Shown: positions 42,924 to 50,054 of the stretch, one piece after another
Numbering within the stretch: the first letter of the stretch is position 1
Layout: every line of letters begins with the position of its first letter
Origin: Vibrio cholerae
GTDB taxonomy: Bacteria; Actinomycetota; Actinomycetes; Actinomycetales; Micrococcaceae
Assembly: GCA_009728235.1 (NCBI GenBank)
Contig: WNZI01000009.1
Span: 1 to 64,000, forward strand
Length of the DNA: 64,000 nucleotides
Direction of reading: 5' to 3'
The notes under the pieces: model-generated
The model's input: the letters and a program-made list of their open reading frames with translations, nothing else
What the model was told of the DNA's origin: nothing
Database searches by the model: none
Position numbers and translations under genes: made by a program

Positions 42924-43172
42924 ATGGAGACAATCACCATCTACACAAAGCCCCAGTGCTTCGGATGTAGGAAGACCATCGAAAAATTGAGAGCGGCGGG
43001 AATCGAGCCGAACATTGTGGATCTGACCACCACGCCCGCAGCACTCGAATATGTCACCGAGGAACTTGGATACGCGCAAGCCCCTGTAGTCGTGGTGGAT
43101 GACGATAACCACTGGTCCGGCCTCAATCCCAGCAAAATCCAGGACGCCATCACGTCCTTTGAAGGATCATGA
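42924..43172 (+). CDS. Glutaredoxin/NrdH-like redox protein
   Basis: 82 residues with the thioredoxin-fold pattern. The active-site motif CFGC (about 12-15 in KPQCFGCRKTIEK) is followed by the cis-Pro region QAPVVVVDDDNHWSGL and a C-terminal helix. Size and motif match NrdH-redoxin/mycoredoxin-like proteins, electron donors for ribonucleotide reductase or for disulfide repair. GTAAGGAGTAGGAG lies before ATG 42924. Under the same kind of promoter as ardC, it may support DNA synthesis or stress survival after transfer. Confidence 0.85.
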   Translation: METITIYTKPQCFGCRKTIEKLRAAGIEPNIVDLTTTPAALEYVTEELGYAQAPVVVVDDDNHWSGLNPSKIQDAITSFEGS

Positions 43173-43179
43173 AAGGTTT

Positions 43180-43221
43180 GTCTAGTCCCCCTTGCTTTTA
43201 TTGTGCTAGGGGGACTAGACT
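43180..43221 (+). promoter_or_regulatory. Promoter-operator 3, before hicA
   Basis: -35 TTGCTT (43192-43197) and -10 TAGACT (43216-43221), spacer 18 bp. Perfect 13-bp arms GTCTAGTCCCCCT and AGGGGGACTAGAC cover both. The -10 box ends 6 bp before ATG 43228, so the hicA mRNA is probably leaderless. Where site 1 has C/G, this site has T/A in both arms, so symmetry is kept. Confidence 0.85.
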
Positions 43222-43227
43222 AATAGT

Positions 43228-43431
43228 ATGAAAGAGATCAAGACGAAGCAGGCAGAGCGGGAGCTGACCAAGGCCGGTTTCGCGGTCATCCGCACCAGCG
43301 GCGGGCACACTGTCTGGGCCAGTGCGGACGGAAAGCAGACCATCGCCGTCCCGAGGCACCGGACGGTGAGCCCCGGAGTAGTGAGGCAGATCGCGAAAGT
43401 GCTTCCGTCAGTCCCGCCGGACTGGCGGTGA
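43228..43431 (+). CDS. hicA: HicA-like mRNA interferase toxin
   Basis: 67 residues. KQAERELTKAGFAVIRTSGG is followed by HTVWASADGKQTIAVPRHRT and a C-terminal SPGVVRQIAKVL. This is the dsRBD-like HicA fold with the conserved catalytic His in GGH and the PRH segment. It cleaves mRNA when not blocked by its antitoxin. The HicB-like gene lies 115 bp downstream and has its own ribosome site, with a strong hairpin between them. In usual hicAB the pair is tightly linked, so this arrangement may alter the toxin/antitoxin ratio. Confidence 0.85.
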   Translation: MKEIKTKQAERELTKAGFAVIRTSGGHTVWASADGKQTIAVPRHRTVSPGVVRQIAKVLPSVPPDWR

Positions 43432-43436
43432 ACATC

Positions 43437-43466
43437 GGGAGGGAGGCCCTAGGGGGCCTCCCTCCC
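43437..43466. other. Perfect 13-bp hairpin between hicA and the HicB-like gene
   Basis: GGGAGGGAGGCCC (43437-43449) and GGGCCTCCCTCCC (43454-43466) with a 4-bp loop start 6 bp after the hicA stop. No U-tract follows. It could be a terminator, an attenuator between toxin and antitoxin genes, or a mRNA stabiliser. Confidence 0.7.
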
Positions 43467-43545
43467 ACCACCAGGTGAGGAGGGTGCAGCGCGGTTGAGC
43501 GCCGCGCAGGGAAGAATGAGCAGCATCATCGAACAGGAGAAAGCA

Positions 43546-43929
43546 ATGAAGACCTTTGACGCCATCGCACGCCGTGAAGGCAAGTGGTGGGTGATTGAAA
43601 TTCCGAAGCTTGGTCAAACCACTCAGGCGCGAACGGTTGCCGAGATCAAAGAGATGGCGACCGATCTAGCTGCGGTCATGCAAGACGTCGACCGCTCCGA
43701 AGTTCGAGTCAACATCACCGTGAACACGCCTGAACTGCCAGAGACAACTTGGCAGGAGGCTCGGGAGAAGACTTTGCAGGCGCAGCAGCTCACGCGAGAA
43801 GCCGCAGCAGCAAGCCGCGAGGTCGTCAGTTCGCTACGTGCAAGCGGATACACCCTGCGGGACATCGCGGCCATTCTAGGAATGAGTCACCAACGAGTAT
43901 CACAGCTCGCAGCAGAATCTCACGCATAA
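43546..43929 (+). CDS. HicB-like antitoxin with C-terminal HTH
   Basis: 127 residues. The N-terminal segment FDAIARREGKWWVIEIPKLG resembles the partial RNase H-like fold of HicB. A helical region with Gln/Ala repeats and then a typical HTH (YTLRDIAAILGMSHQRVSQL) follow. HicB proteins bind HicA and repress the operon through such an HTH. AGGAGAAAGCA precedes ATG 43546. It might also bind the CTAG/CCCCC palindromes that control hicA, ardC and the redoxin gene; this is inference. It lacks the short spacing normal in hicAB. Confidence 0.7.
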   Translation: MKTFDAIARREGKWWVIEIPKLGQTTQARTVAEIKEMATDLAAVMQDVDRSEVRVNITVNTPELPETTWQEAREKTLQAQQLTREAAAASREVVSSLRASGYTLRDIAAILGMSHQRVSQLAAESHA

Positions 43930-43958
43930 TTGGCGGACTGAATCCGAAAGGGGTTTTG

Positions 43959-44981
43959 ATGACTGACGGCCCGGAGAAGAATTGGCTGCAAAACCAGGAC
44001 AGCCCGCAATTACAACCCGGGCGAGACCTGACTGAAGTTCCGCTACAAAGGCTTCGCTGGGCCTTCGCTAAAGCTAGTAGCTTTCACGAGGCGCAAGTTG
44101 CATGGTTCCAGACCTACGCACCTGAAATAAAGTATGTTTCGAAATCTTCCGGTACGACCCATGAGTTTTCCCTCTCCATTCGCCCACCAGTCGACCAATG
44201 GGCTCTGCTTGCCGGCGAGATCTTCAACCAGCTCTCCAGCGCTAGAGACAACCTATTTAGAGACGTAGTGAGACGAGCGAGCGGCTGGTCCGACGATGAA
44301 ACTAGAAATAACATTAGAGGAGGAGTTTACTGGCCGTCGTGCTTCACAGAGAAGCAGTGGAGAACTACGGCGAAAAAGTACAGCTTTATTCCGCCGGTAA
44401 TCATGGATCGGATCGAGCTTTTCCAACCCTTCCGTGATTTGCGCCCTGATGGGAAGACGCCTGATGAGGAGTGGATGAAGGCTGGGGCATCTACTTGGGC
44501 ACGATTTCTGAATAATCAAGACAAACACGATGAGCCGATGCGCGTAACTACCCATCATTACCTAGGCAGCTCAGTCATCGCTCAAACCGATTTTAGGGTC
44601 CTCAAAAAACCCCGGCAGCGTTGGGATTATACAGACCCCCAATCAAACGAGCCGTTACTCACGCTTTATTCTGAACCCGTCGAAGACTTCCGCATCATAG
44701 TGCCAGCAATCGACGTAGTTGTGACCGCTAAGGGGCCATCAAAAATAAAATGGGACCCACTTAACAACGGCTTGTGGTCGGCGCTATTTGAGAGTCAGTT
44801 AGTGATAAAAACGGTGTACTACGGAAGGGAAAAAGCTCAAGAGCGGAGCATCCCTCTTGCAGAATACGCTCCAACAACAGGGTGGAACGACTTTCGATAT
44901 GAGCTCCAATCCGGCGGCAGTTACAAACTCACACCACGACGTAACTACGCTCAGGAGGTTTTAGAGAAAGGTTTCGTATGA
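43959..44981 (+). CDS. Unknown protein, 340 residues, lower GC
   Basis: No family recognised. ATG 43959 has GAAAGGGG upstream. The N-terminal half has FHEAQVAWFQTYAPEIKYVS and WALLAGEIFNQLSSARDNLF. The middle has PVIMDRIELFQPF and STWARFLNNQDKHDEPMRVT, suggestive of a HEPN-like helical bundle with N-x-x-K-H, though this is weak. The C-terminal part is beta-rich. It is less GC-rich than its neighbours and probably acquired separately. It follows the HicB-like gene by 29 bp. An abortive-infection or defence role is possible, not shown. Confidence 0.6.
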   Translation: MTDGPEKNWLQNQDSPQLQPGRDLTEVPLQRLRWAFAKASSFHEAQVAWFQTYAPEIKYVSKSSGTTHEFSLSIRPPVDQWALLAGEIFNQLSSARDNLFRDVVRRASGWSDDETRNNIRGGVYWPSCFTEKQWRTTAKKYSFIPPVIMDRIELFQPFRDLRPDGKTPDEEWMKAGASTWARFLNNQDKHDEPMRVTTHHYLGSSVIAQTDFRVLKKPRQRWDYTDPQSNEPLLTLYSEPVEDFRIIVPAIDVVVTAKGPSKIKWDPLNNGLWSALFESQLVIKTVYYGREKAQERSIPLAEYAPTTGWNDFRYELQSGGSYKLTPRRNYAQEVLEKGFV

Positions 44982-45038
44982 TCGGTGTGCGCGATCTAGC
45001 GACCAGGTCGGGCGAAGCGCCAGATCCAGGCCATGCGG

Positions 45039-45509
45039 TCACTTCTGAGCAGCGTTGTAGGCATCTACGATCGACCGCGCGAGGCGGCCACGAGGGTTTG
45101 GATCAAGACCGTTGTCCCGCGCCCACTTCCGGATGAGTTGGCTTTCAGCACGACTCGCACGTTGATTTAGAGCTAGGTACGTAGGATCTTCAACCGCGGG
45201 ATCGGGGAGGAAATCCTGATCCTCGTTCTTGGTCTCGTCCGCCGGCACCGCCGAAGAAGTTTCGTGGTCGTCATCAGGTGAAGGCGTGCCGATCATACCC
45301 GGCAGGACGTTGTAGCTGCGCTCAAGGTGCTCTTTGACGTCATCGCGGAGGATCAGCCACGAGCCGCCGAGCTTCATGGCCGGCACATTTCCCTCCCTCA
45401 GCCACTTGTACGTCACGGTTCGTGCAGACAATCCAAGAACGTCAGTGAGCTGGTCGATACTGAGCTTCTCCGGTAACGCCGTAAAAATCTGGTCAAGGGC
45501 CTTACTCAT
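45039..45509 (-). CDS. Excisionase-type HTH fused to an Lsr2 C-terminal domain
   Basis: 156 residues. The N-terminal HTH_17-like winged helix is LSIDQLTDVLGLSARTVTYK and KLGGSWLILRDDVKEHLERS. An acidic linker follows. The C-terminus (about 120-156) is IRKWARDNGLDPNPRGRLAR plus SIVDAYNAAQK, the Lsr2 AT-rich DNA-binding domain with its RGR minor-groove motif. The same C-terminus is present in the Lsr2 gene 30 bp upstream. This looks like a chimera that combines specific operator binding with nucleoid-type binding, and it may link plasmid regulation to gene silencing. Confidence 0.85.
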   Translation of the reverse strand: MSKALDQIFTALPEKLSIDQLTDVLGLSARTVTYKWLREGNVPAMKLGGSWLILRDDVKEHLERSYNVLPGMIGTPSPDDDHETSSAVPADETKNEDQDFLPDPAVEDPTYLALNQRASRAESQLIRKWARDNGLDPNPRGRLARSIVDAYNAAQK

Positions 45510-45539
45510 GACTGATTGAGTCCGTCTTGATCCGGGTGA

Positions 45540-45875
45540 CTACTTCGTTGCCTCGTTGTAGGCATCAACGATCGACTGTGAGATCCGCCCACGAGCACTC
45601 GGGCTGTGACCGTTGTCCTGCGCCCACTGCCTAATCCGTTGCACTTCCTCTCGCTTAGAGCTGAGAGCCCCGCGCTGTGCGCGGCGTCCTGCGCGACCGC
45701 CAGAGGCTTTGCGGCCCTTGTCGACATACTCAGAGAGCGCCGAACGAAGCTCGCCGGCGTTCTTAGCCGTCAGATCAATTTCATATTCCAAGCCATCCAG
45801 ACCGAAGCGCACGGTTTCCTGCGCTTCCTTCCCGTCGAGATCATCAACCAACTGAATCTGCACACGCTGCGCCAT
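45540..45875 (-). CDS. lsr2: Lsr2 nucleoid-associated protein
   Basis: 111 residues, normal for the family. The N-terminal dimerisation domain (QIQLVDDLDGKEAQETVRFG, YEIDLTAKNAGELRSAL) and the C-terminal AT-rich DNA-binding domain IRQWAQDNGHSPSARGRISQ carry the RGR motif. H-NS-like silencer of actinobacteria; plasmid copies are thought to reduce the host burden by silencing AT-rich plasmid genes. The lower-GC island next door is a natural target. It is followed by the HTH-Lsr2 fusion gene, probably in one mRNA. Confidence 0.95.
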   Translation of the reverse strand: MAQRVQIQLVDDLDGKEAQETVRFGLDGLEYEIDLTAKNAGELRSALSEYVDKGRKASGGRAGRRAQRGALSSKREEVQRIRQWAQDNGHSPSARGRISQSIVDAYNEATK

Positions 45876-45894
45876 AGTCGTTCTCCTTATGCTT

Positions 45895-46413
45895 CTAGCT
45901 GTTTTCCAGCCGGTTCAGTTCGCCTAATACTTGCTCGATGTAATCTATCGCGTCTTTGCATGCAAGATCGAGATCTTGTATGGCGACGGCGCTGTTCGAC
46001 GGCGTTAACTCTGTGGTCCCACCAGAGCGAGCCAGCGTCTCTATGCTTTCGTTCTTCGCGGTCACCGATTCGACCGACCACGCCGCTGCCATCACGAACC
46101 GTAGCTGTGCTTCAACGAGTGCCACACGACCATCGAGCTTCGTGAGTCTGACGCGGATCTGAGAAATTCTTTGGGCGTCCTGGTCGAGTACAAGGAGGAC
46201 CGGGAAGCTAGTGCTACCCCTCCTAATTTCACTCCTAGCTGCCTTGAGCTTGGCGATAACTGGGTCGAGGAGGGCCCGCACTTGGTCTTGCAACTCCCGC
46301 TGACGGGCGAGCGCGGGGGCTCGCCGTGTTTGGCGCAAGTTGTAGAGCGAGACGGCAAGGGCTGCGACCGCCACTACCGCAACGACTGCATCCCAGAAAA
46401 CTGAACTATCCAT
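45895..46413 (-). CDS. Hypothetical protein with one N-terminal membrane helix
   Basis: 172 residues. A helix VVAVVAVAALAVSLYNL (about 9-27) is followed by a long charged helical region (RQRELQDQVRALLDPVIAKL) with coiled-coil character. No catalytic motif. It reads toward the Lsr2 gene on the same strand, 19 bp apart, so the two may be co-transcribed. Its function is unknown. Confidence 0.55.
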   Translation of the reverse strand: MDSSVFWDAVVAVVAVAALAVSLYNLRQTRRAPALARQRELQDQVRALLDPVIAKLKAARSEIRRGSTSFPVLLVLDQDAQRISQIRVRLTKLDGRVALVEAQLRFVMAAAWSVESVTAKNESIETLARSGGTTELTPSNSAVAIQDLDLACKDAIDYIEQVLGELNRLENS

Positions 46414-46469
46414 GTGAATGATGTTGCCAGACTGGAATAGAAGACGGGGATAGATCCTCGCTCGTCATC

Positions 46470-46640
46470 TCAGGTCGAGGTGGGAGATTCGGACGAGTGC
46501 TGTGGAGACGAAGCGTTGCTTCTTTGCTCGGCATCTCCTCGCGGACCAAGATCGAAGAGATCCCGTCGAGCTCCCTCCCCCAACGATTCATATTCTTCCT
46601 CGACCAATTGCTGCGTGTAATCGTCTTTTGGTCTCGTCAT
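46470..46640 (-). CDS. 56-residue small protein
   Basis: A short frame MTRPKDDYTQQLVEEEYESL continuing to HSSESPTST, acidic and probably partly disordered. Its ATG overlaps the stop of the gene ending at 46637 (ATGA), indicating translational coupling. The remaining 46414-46469 shows nothing. The function is unknown; a small antitoxin or accessory peptide is possible. Confidence 0.5.
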   Translation of the reverse strand: MTRPKDDYTQQLVEEEYESLGEGARRDLFDLGPRGDAEQRSNASSPQHSSESPTST

Positions 46641-47050
46641 CGCCCATCCTCAGCGTTTCGGTTTACTACTTTCACTACGACATCAGTTTGTCGGTCCTCG
46701 CCGTCGTGGTTGAGAAAGCCGCGGAGCTGCGGCTCTTCCCCCAGGGCATCCCAGAACTTTGTTGGGTAAGGAGTCATGATTACGTTTGGATCGTTGGTTG
46801 CTGCAACGTAGTCGAAGTTCTCTTGCTGCGGACGCGCGTCGTTGTCGAAAACAAAAAGGGCGATTGCCTGCGCATCCAAGAACTTGATGCCGAATTGCTT
46901 ACGGACCTTGCCGTCAGCGCTCACCGCGTAGAACCCGACAAGGAAGGTGTTAGTCGGCGGTACCGAACTGTCTAGGTCGTATCGAACTAGGACAGATCCA
47001 TCCCCCTCGAAGACGGTGATCGTTGTCAGCTGTGGAACCTTTGAAGTCAT
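46637..47050 (-). CDS. Hypothetical protein, 137 residues
   Basis: It reads as a compact beta-rich domain (LTTITVFEGDGSVLVRYDLD, NTFLVGFYAVSADGKVRKQF) followed by a loop-rich C-terminus. No recognised family. It lies upstream of, and coupled to, the 56-residue gene. The region is in the accessory island between Lsr2 and the IS21-family element. Confidence 0.5.
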   Translation of the reverse strand: MTSKVPQLTTITVFEGDGSVLVRYDLDSSVPPTNTFLVGFYAVSADGKVRKQFGIKFLDAQAIALFVFDNDARPQQENFDYVAATNDPNVIMTPYPTKFWDALGEEPQLRGFLNHDGEDRQTDVVVKVVNRNAEDGR

Positions 47051-47096
47051 ACAGCGATCATATGGTGCGTGACCAGCGATGCGATGTGAGGGATGG

Positions 47097-47807
47097 TCAA
47101 GAAACGATGCCCCCTAACCGAGTCCTCATCGCTTCGCACCAGGCCGACCACTCAGCTGTTCCACCGCGAGGATGATCCAGGAGGTGGTCAAGCGCGTCTA
47201 TCGCTGCTGTGTACACGCTGGACGCGTTCTCAACTGTGTAGGTGACATATCTGCCTTCCAGCGCAACTTGGTACACCGGGTGCTGTACGGGGTCAACGAA
47301 CCCTGCCGAGGCGTGGACCGCAGCGTTCCTCGCTTTGAAGATTTGCTCTAGCGTTTTCTTCGTATTTGCGCTATTAACATTCGTGAGACGAAAAGCAGAC
47401 GTCCAAATTTGATGACAACGTGCCGAGGCTGACAATTGATTGCCTTCGGCGGTCGGGCTTGTCGCTTGACTATGGCTCGGATAACGTACGGCGACGGAGT
47501 TGCTAAAGGCCTCTAACATGAATGCGACTGCACAGATACAAACCATAGCACTGCGATACTCGTAGAGAAGCGCCTTATCAAAACTTGCATCCGCAATAGG
47601 TCCGGGATTCGAGTCGCGCGCAACGCGCGCCGATGCCAACTCGTCGCGGGCGATGGTTAACCATTGGGGCCACACTTCCGAACGAACAGTCATCGCAGCC
47701 AAATTTACGGCATCTTCATCAGCGTCGTAGGTAAACACAGCCCGTATCTGCCCGTCTTCGAGGTGCCTGAAACCCATGCTCGGACCAGGTTCCCCTACGT
47801 TCTGCAC
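47097..47807 (-). CDS. Hypothetical protein with a HEPN-like RxxxxH motif
   Basis: 236 residues, mostly helical. The segment FKARNAAVHASAGF (Arg160, His165) matches the R-x4-H motif of HEPN domains, and YRSAMVCICAVAFMLEAFSN before it would be a core helix. HEPN proteins are often RNases in toxin or anti-phage systems, but some are non-catalytic. There is no adjacent MNT nucleotidyltransferase to make a classical pair. The base composition is lower in GC than the backbone. The start at 47807 is the only ATG near the N-terminus. Confidence 0.6.
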   Translation of the reverse strand: MQNVGEPGPSMGFRHLEDGQIRAVFTYDADEDAVNLAAMTVRSEVWPQWLTIARDELASARVARDSNPGPIADASFDKALLYEYRSAMVCICAVAFMLEAFSNSVAVRYPSHSQATSPTAEGNQLSASARCHQIWTSAFRLTNVNSANTKKTLEQIFKARNAAVHASAGFVDPVQHPVYQVALEGRYVTYTVENASSVYTAAIDALDHLLDHPRGGTAEWSAWCEAMRTRLGGIVS

Positions 47808-47977
47808 ATCAATCCCCGATCAACTCCGTCGTTCCGGCTGGTAGTCCACTCATGGCAAGTCATACGACAGTGAATAGATGTGGTGGCGCGACGTCACGCG
47901 ACGACCAGTTTACTCTGCCTTTGCACGAGTAGTGGTGGTTATCGATCAGCTGATGCATCGTGTGGCAATCTAGTGCA

Positions 47978-48547
47978 ATGGGAATACTCGGCGACGCAGC
48001 AGTTGACCTTTTCCGCGACTTGAAGGCTGCTGGCGTTCAGCCGATTCTGGCTACCTGGATCAGCGACGCTTGCTACGTCCCAAAGTGGCGTCGCCACCGT
48101 AACGCACCAACGGCCCTAGTTGGGCGAGCTGAGGCATACAGCATGGTGCTGGAAGCTCTTCCCGTGCTGAGGTATGGAATCGAGCCGGAGCTGAAGATGT
48201 ATACCTTGGTTCATTTGTGCCGAGCGTTGTTCGATGATGACGACGACAACACGTTACGTAGGGGCTACCACCGTCTACACAGTCGTATCTGCGTAGCTGG
48301 CACTCCGGGCCAATACGAGGGTAACCATTTCGATGCTTTGGAGCGCAACGCTTTTGGTTTTCTTTTAGACCTCGTTCAAAGACGCGGCTACGTAGCTGAT
48401 CCATCTTCAGTGGAATACCGTGCCATTACTCGACTTGAATCGATAGCAGAAGGTCTTGTTATCGCATGGCCTGAGGAAGGAGTGCCCTACGATGCTGATG
48501 TAGTCGTAGCCACGATTACCGCATACGCACCAATTGCTGAGACTTGA
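47978..48547 (+). CDS. Hypothetical protein, 189 residues
   Basis: ATG 47978 gives MGILGDAAVDLFRDLKAAGV; a GTG 18 bp upstream is in frame. It is helical and Asp-rich in the middle (ALFDDDDDNTLRRGYHRLHS), with no membrane segment or known motif. It lies head-to-head with the HEPN-like gene (170 bp apart) and tail-to-tail with the next gene. It may belong to the same accessory island with unknown role. Confidence 0.5.
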   Translation: MGILGDAAVDLFRDLKAAGVQPILATWISDACYVPKWRRHRNAPTALVGRAEAYSMVLEALPVLRYGIEPELKMYTLVHLCRALFDDDDDNTLRRGYHRLHSRICVAGTPGQYEGNHFDALERNAFGFLLDLVQRRGYVADPSSVEYRAITRLESIAEGLVIAWPEEGVPYDADVVVATITAYAPIAET

Positions 48548-48575
48548 GATTCGCAGAGTTACATTGCGGAAAGAG

Positions 48576-49202
48576 CTATCCGTACATGGCCCTGAATCTG
48601 TCGTACGCCAGTGGATCGCTGACCATTGTCGCCATGGCGGTCTGATTTTGAAGATGAGCTAGCTGGATCTGCTGTTGAAGGTCGTTGGCTCCACTAACTT
48701 TGGCCAAGATCAGTGATTCACACAGCGCAGTCAAAGGTTCGCCGATAGCACGGCGGAAGTTGAAGCCGAGAAGTTGCAGGATTTGCGCCGTCTCGACGGA
48801 TAGCAAGGCCCTCATTGTCTCCAGCATCTGGAGGGAGCTTTGTCGTTTTGCTTCCGCCACAGCTCTTGCGTCGTCGTCCTCGTCCTCGTCGTCGCTCTCA
48901 GCGGACGTACCTACCAACTGCTCTATAAGGGGGAAAAGCGTGTCCGCGATGTACCTAATATCACCGCTGGCAAGCTGCTGCGACACCAGCTGCGACCTGT
49001 ACCCCTGCGCGATCTGGACGAGATCAGTCTTGTCATCCTGGAGATCGTTGATGATCTCCGTAAGTGCAGCAATAGTTTCTTGATCCCGTCCCGCTGCTCG
49101 CGCAGTACGGATCTTGTCCCTAACCAGCGCCGTGCCGTTGCGTGCCATGCTTTCCGTCAACCGAGCGCCCAGTTGCAGCACTTCCGGTGGTATCTCCGTC
49201 AA
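48576..49202 (-). CDS. Hypothetical helical protein near the disrupted tRNA
   Basis: 208 residues from TTG 49202, which has GAAGGAG upstream. The longer open frame runs back through the tRNA half and into the IS21-family end (from 49331), so those codons are not native. An earlier start cannot be excluded. The product is helical with an Asp/Glu run (SAESDDEDEDDDARAVAEAK) and a C-terminal region QLLGFNFRRAIGEPLTALCE. No family recognised. Its promoter may have been disturbed by the insertion. Confidence 0.5.
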   Translation of the reverse strand: MTEIPPEVLQLGARLTESMARNGTALVRDKIRTARAAGRDQETIAALTEIINDLQDDKTDLVQIAQGYRSQLVSQQLASGDIRYIADTLFPLIEQLVGTSAESDDEDEDDDARAVAEAKRQSSLQMLETMRALLSVETAQILQLLGFNFRRAIGEPLTALCESLILAKVSGANDLQQQIQLAHLQNQTAMATMVSDPLAYDRFRAMYG

Positions 49203-49301
49203 GGTAGCCAGCTCCTTCGATTCGAGTAAGTCTTCTTCAATCAGCCTTCGTGTGTGACGATAGCTATGTGCGCCTCTCTGGGTGCACGCCTCGCATTGCG
49301 C

Positions 49302-49330
49302 GGAGGGTTGGCCGAGTGGCCGAAGGCGCG
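49302..49330 (+). tRNA. 5' half of a split class II (Ser/Leu-type) tRNA gene
   Basis: The sequence starts GGAGGGTTGGCCGAGTGGCC and continues GAAGGCGCG. That is an acceptor strand (GGAGGGT) plus a D-arm of the kind found in tRNA-Ser (GCCGAGTGGCCGAAGGC). It is cut by the IS21-family element at 49331. The 3' half is at 15419-15485, and the last six bases here (GGCGCG) are the target duplication repeated at 15419-15424. Confidence 0.75.
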
Positions 49331-49444
49331 TGAGAATGTCAACGTGAGTGGAGACCACTTCCGCAGCCTGACTTGAGTCCACCACCGCTCTCACGACGAC
49401 TCGCCAGTGGACTGACCGCAGTTTCACTTGAGCCCACCCCACCG
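49331..49444. repeat. IS21-family left terminal repeat
   Basis: Long terminal region, inverted copy of the right end, with internal repeated units CTTGAGTCCACC and CTTGAGCCCACC (IstA binding type). The stretch 49445-49681, before the MerR gene, has no gene; a CTTGAGGTGGGG unit near 49557 may be another partial copy. Confidence 0.8.
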
Positions 49445-49681
49445 TTAGCGCAGGCTATCTACTGCCCGCCGACAAGAGCTATCCACTGCGGAGTCGAGGT
49501 ATTACCGTGAGCGCACTAACCGGTAGGCGGTTGTTAAAAACGGGCTCTTTTTACTTGAGGTGGGGCCGTGGGCGACACGGCATGACGCGGTCGGCCTGAA
49601 CGAGGTCGAGGCCTTCCACGACAGTAGTAGTCCGAAGTAGCACGTTCGTATCAGTGGACTCGGCCTAGAAGCTTGAGGTTT

Positions 49682-50038
49682 TCAAGACACGGCGATCAGC
49701 CTGTCGCGGGCCTCGATGATGATGTTGTCGAGGCGGTCCCGAGTGGCGAGGAGTTCCCGTGCTCGCCGGTCGATATCGTCGCGTTGGTGGTGGAGCCGCT
49801 CGACCATGGCTGGGGTGGTGGTACCAGAGTAAATACAGGGCAGCAATTGGACGATGACTTTGCTGGTGAGTCCGGCCGCCATGAGTTCCTGGATGAGGAT
49901 GACCCGATCCACGGCTTCGCTCCCGTATTCGCGCTGACCCCCAGTCGTACGGGAGGACAAAAGAAGGCCTTGGGATTCGTAGTAGCGCAGCGATCTGACG
50001 CTGACTCCGCTACCTTCAGCGAGCTCACCGATACGCAT
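49682..50038 (-). CDS. MerR family regulator (cargo of the IS21-family element)
   Basis: 118 residues. The N-terminal winged HTH MRIGELAEGSGVSVRSLRYY, then YESQGLLLSSRTTGGQREYG, is typical of MerR, followed by a short effector helix (ERLHHQRDDIDRRARELLAT). Single Cys near residue 88, so metal sensing through the usual Cys pair is unlikely. It is divergent from the SDR gene, with a palindromic operator between them. It most likely activates the SDR gene and represses itself in response to a small molecule. Confidence 0.93.
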   Translation of the reverse strand: MRIGELAEGSGVSVRSLRYYESQGLLLSSRTTGGQREYGSEAVDRVILIQELMAAGLTSKVIVQLLPCIYSGTTTPAMVERLHHQRDDIDRRARELLATRDRLDNIIIEARDRLIAVS

Positions 50039-50054
50039 GTGTTGTCCCCTCGAC

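Noticed and set aside
49203-49442. N-terminal extension of the 48576 gene
   Set aside because: From 49302 upward these codons are the tRNA half and the IS21-family end, not native coding sequence.
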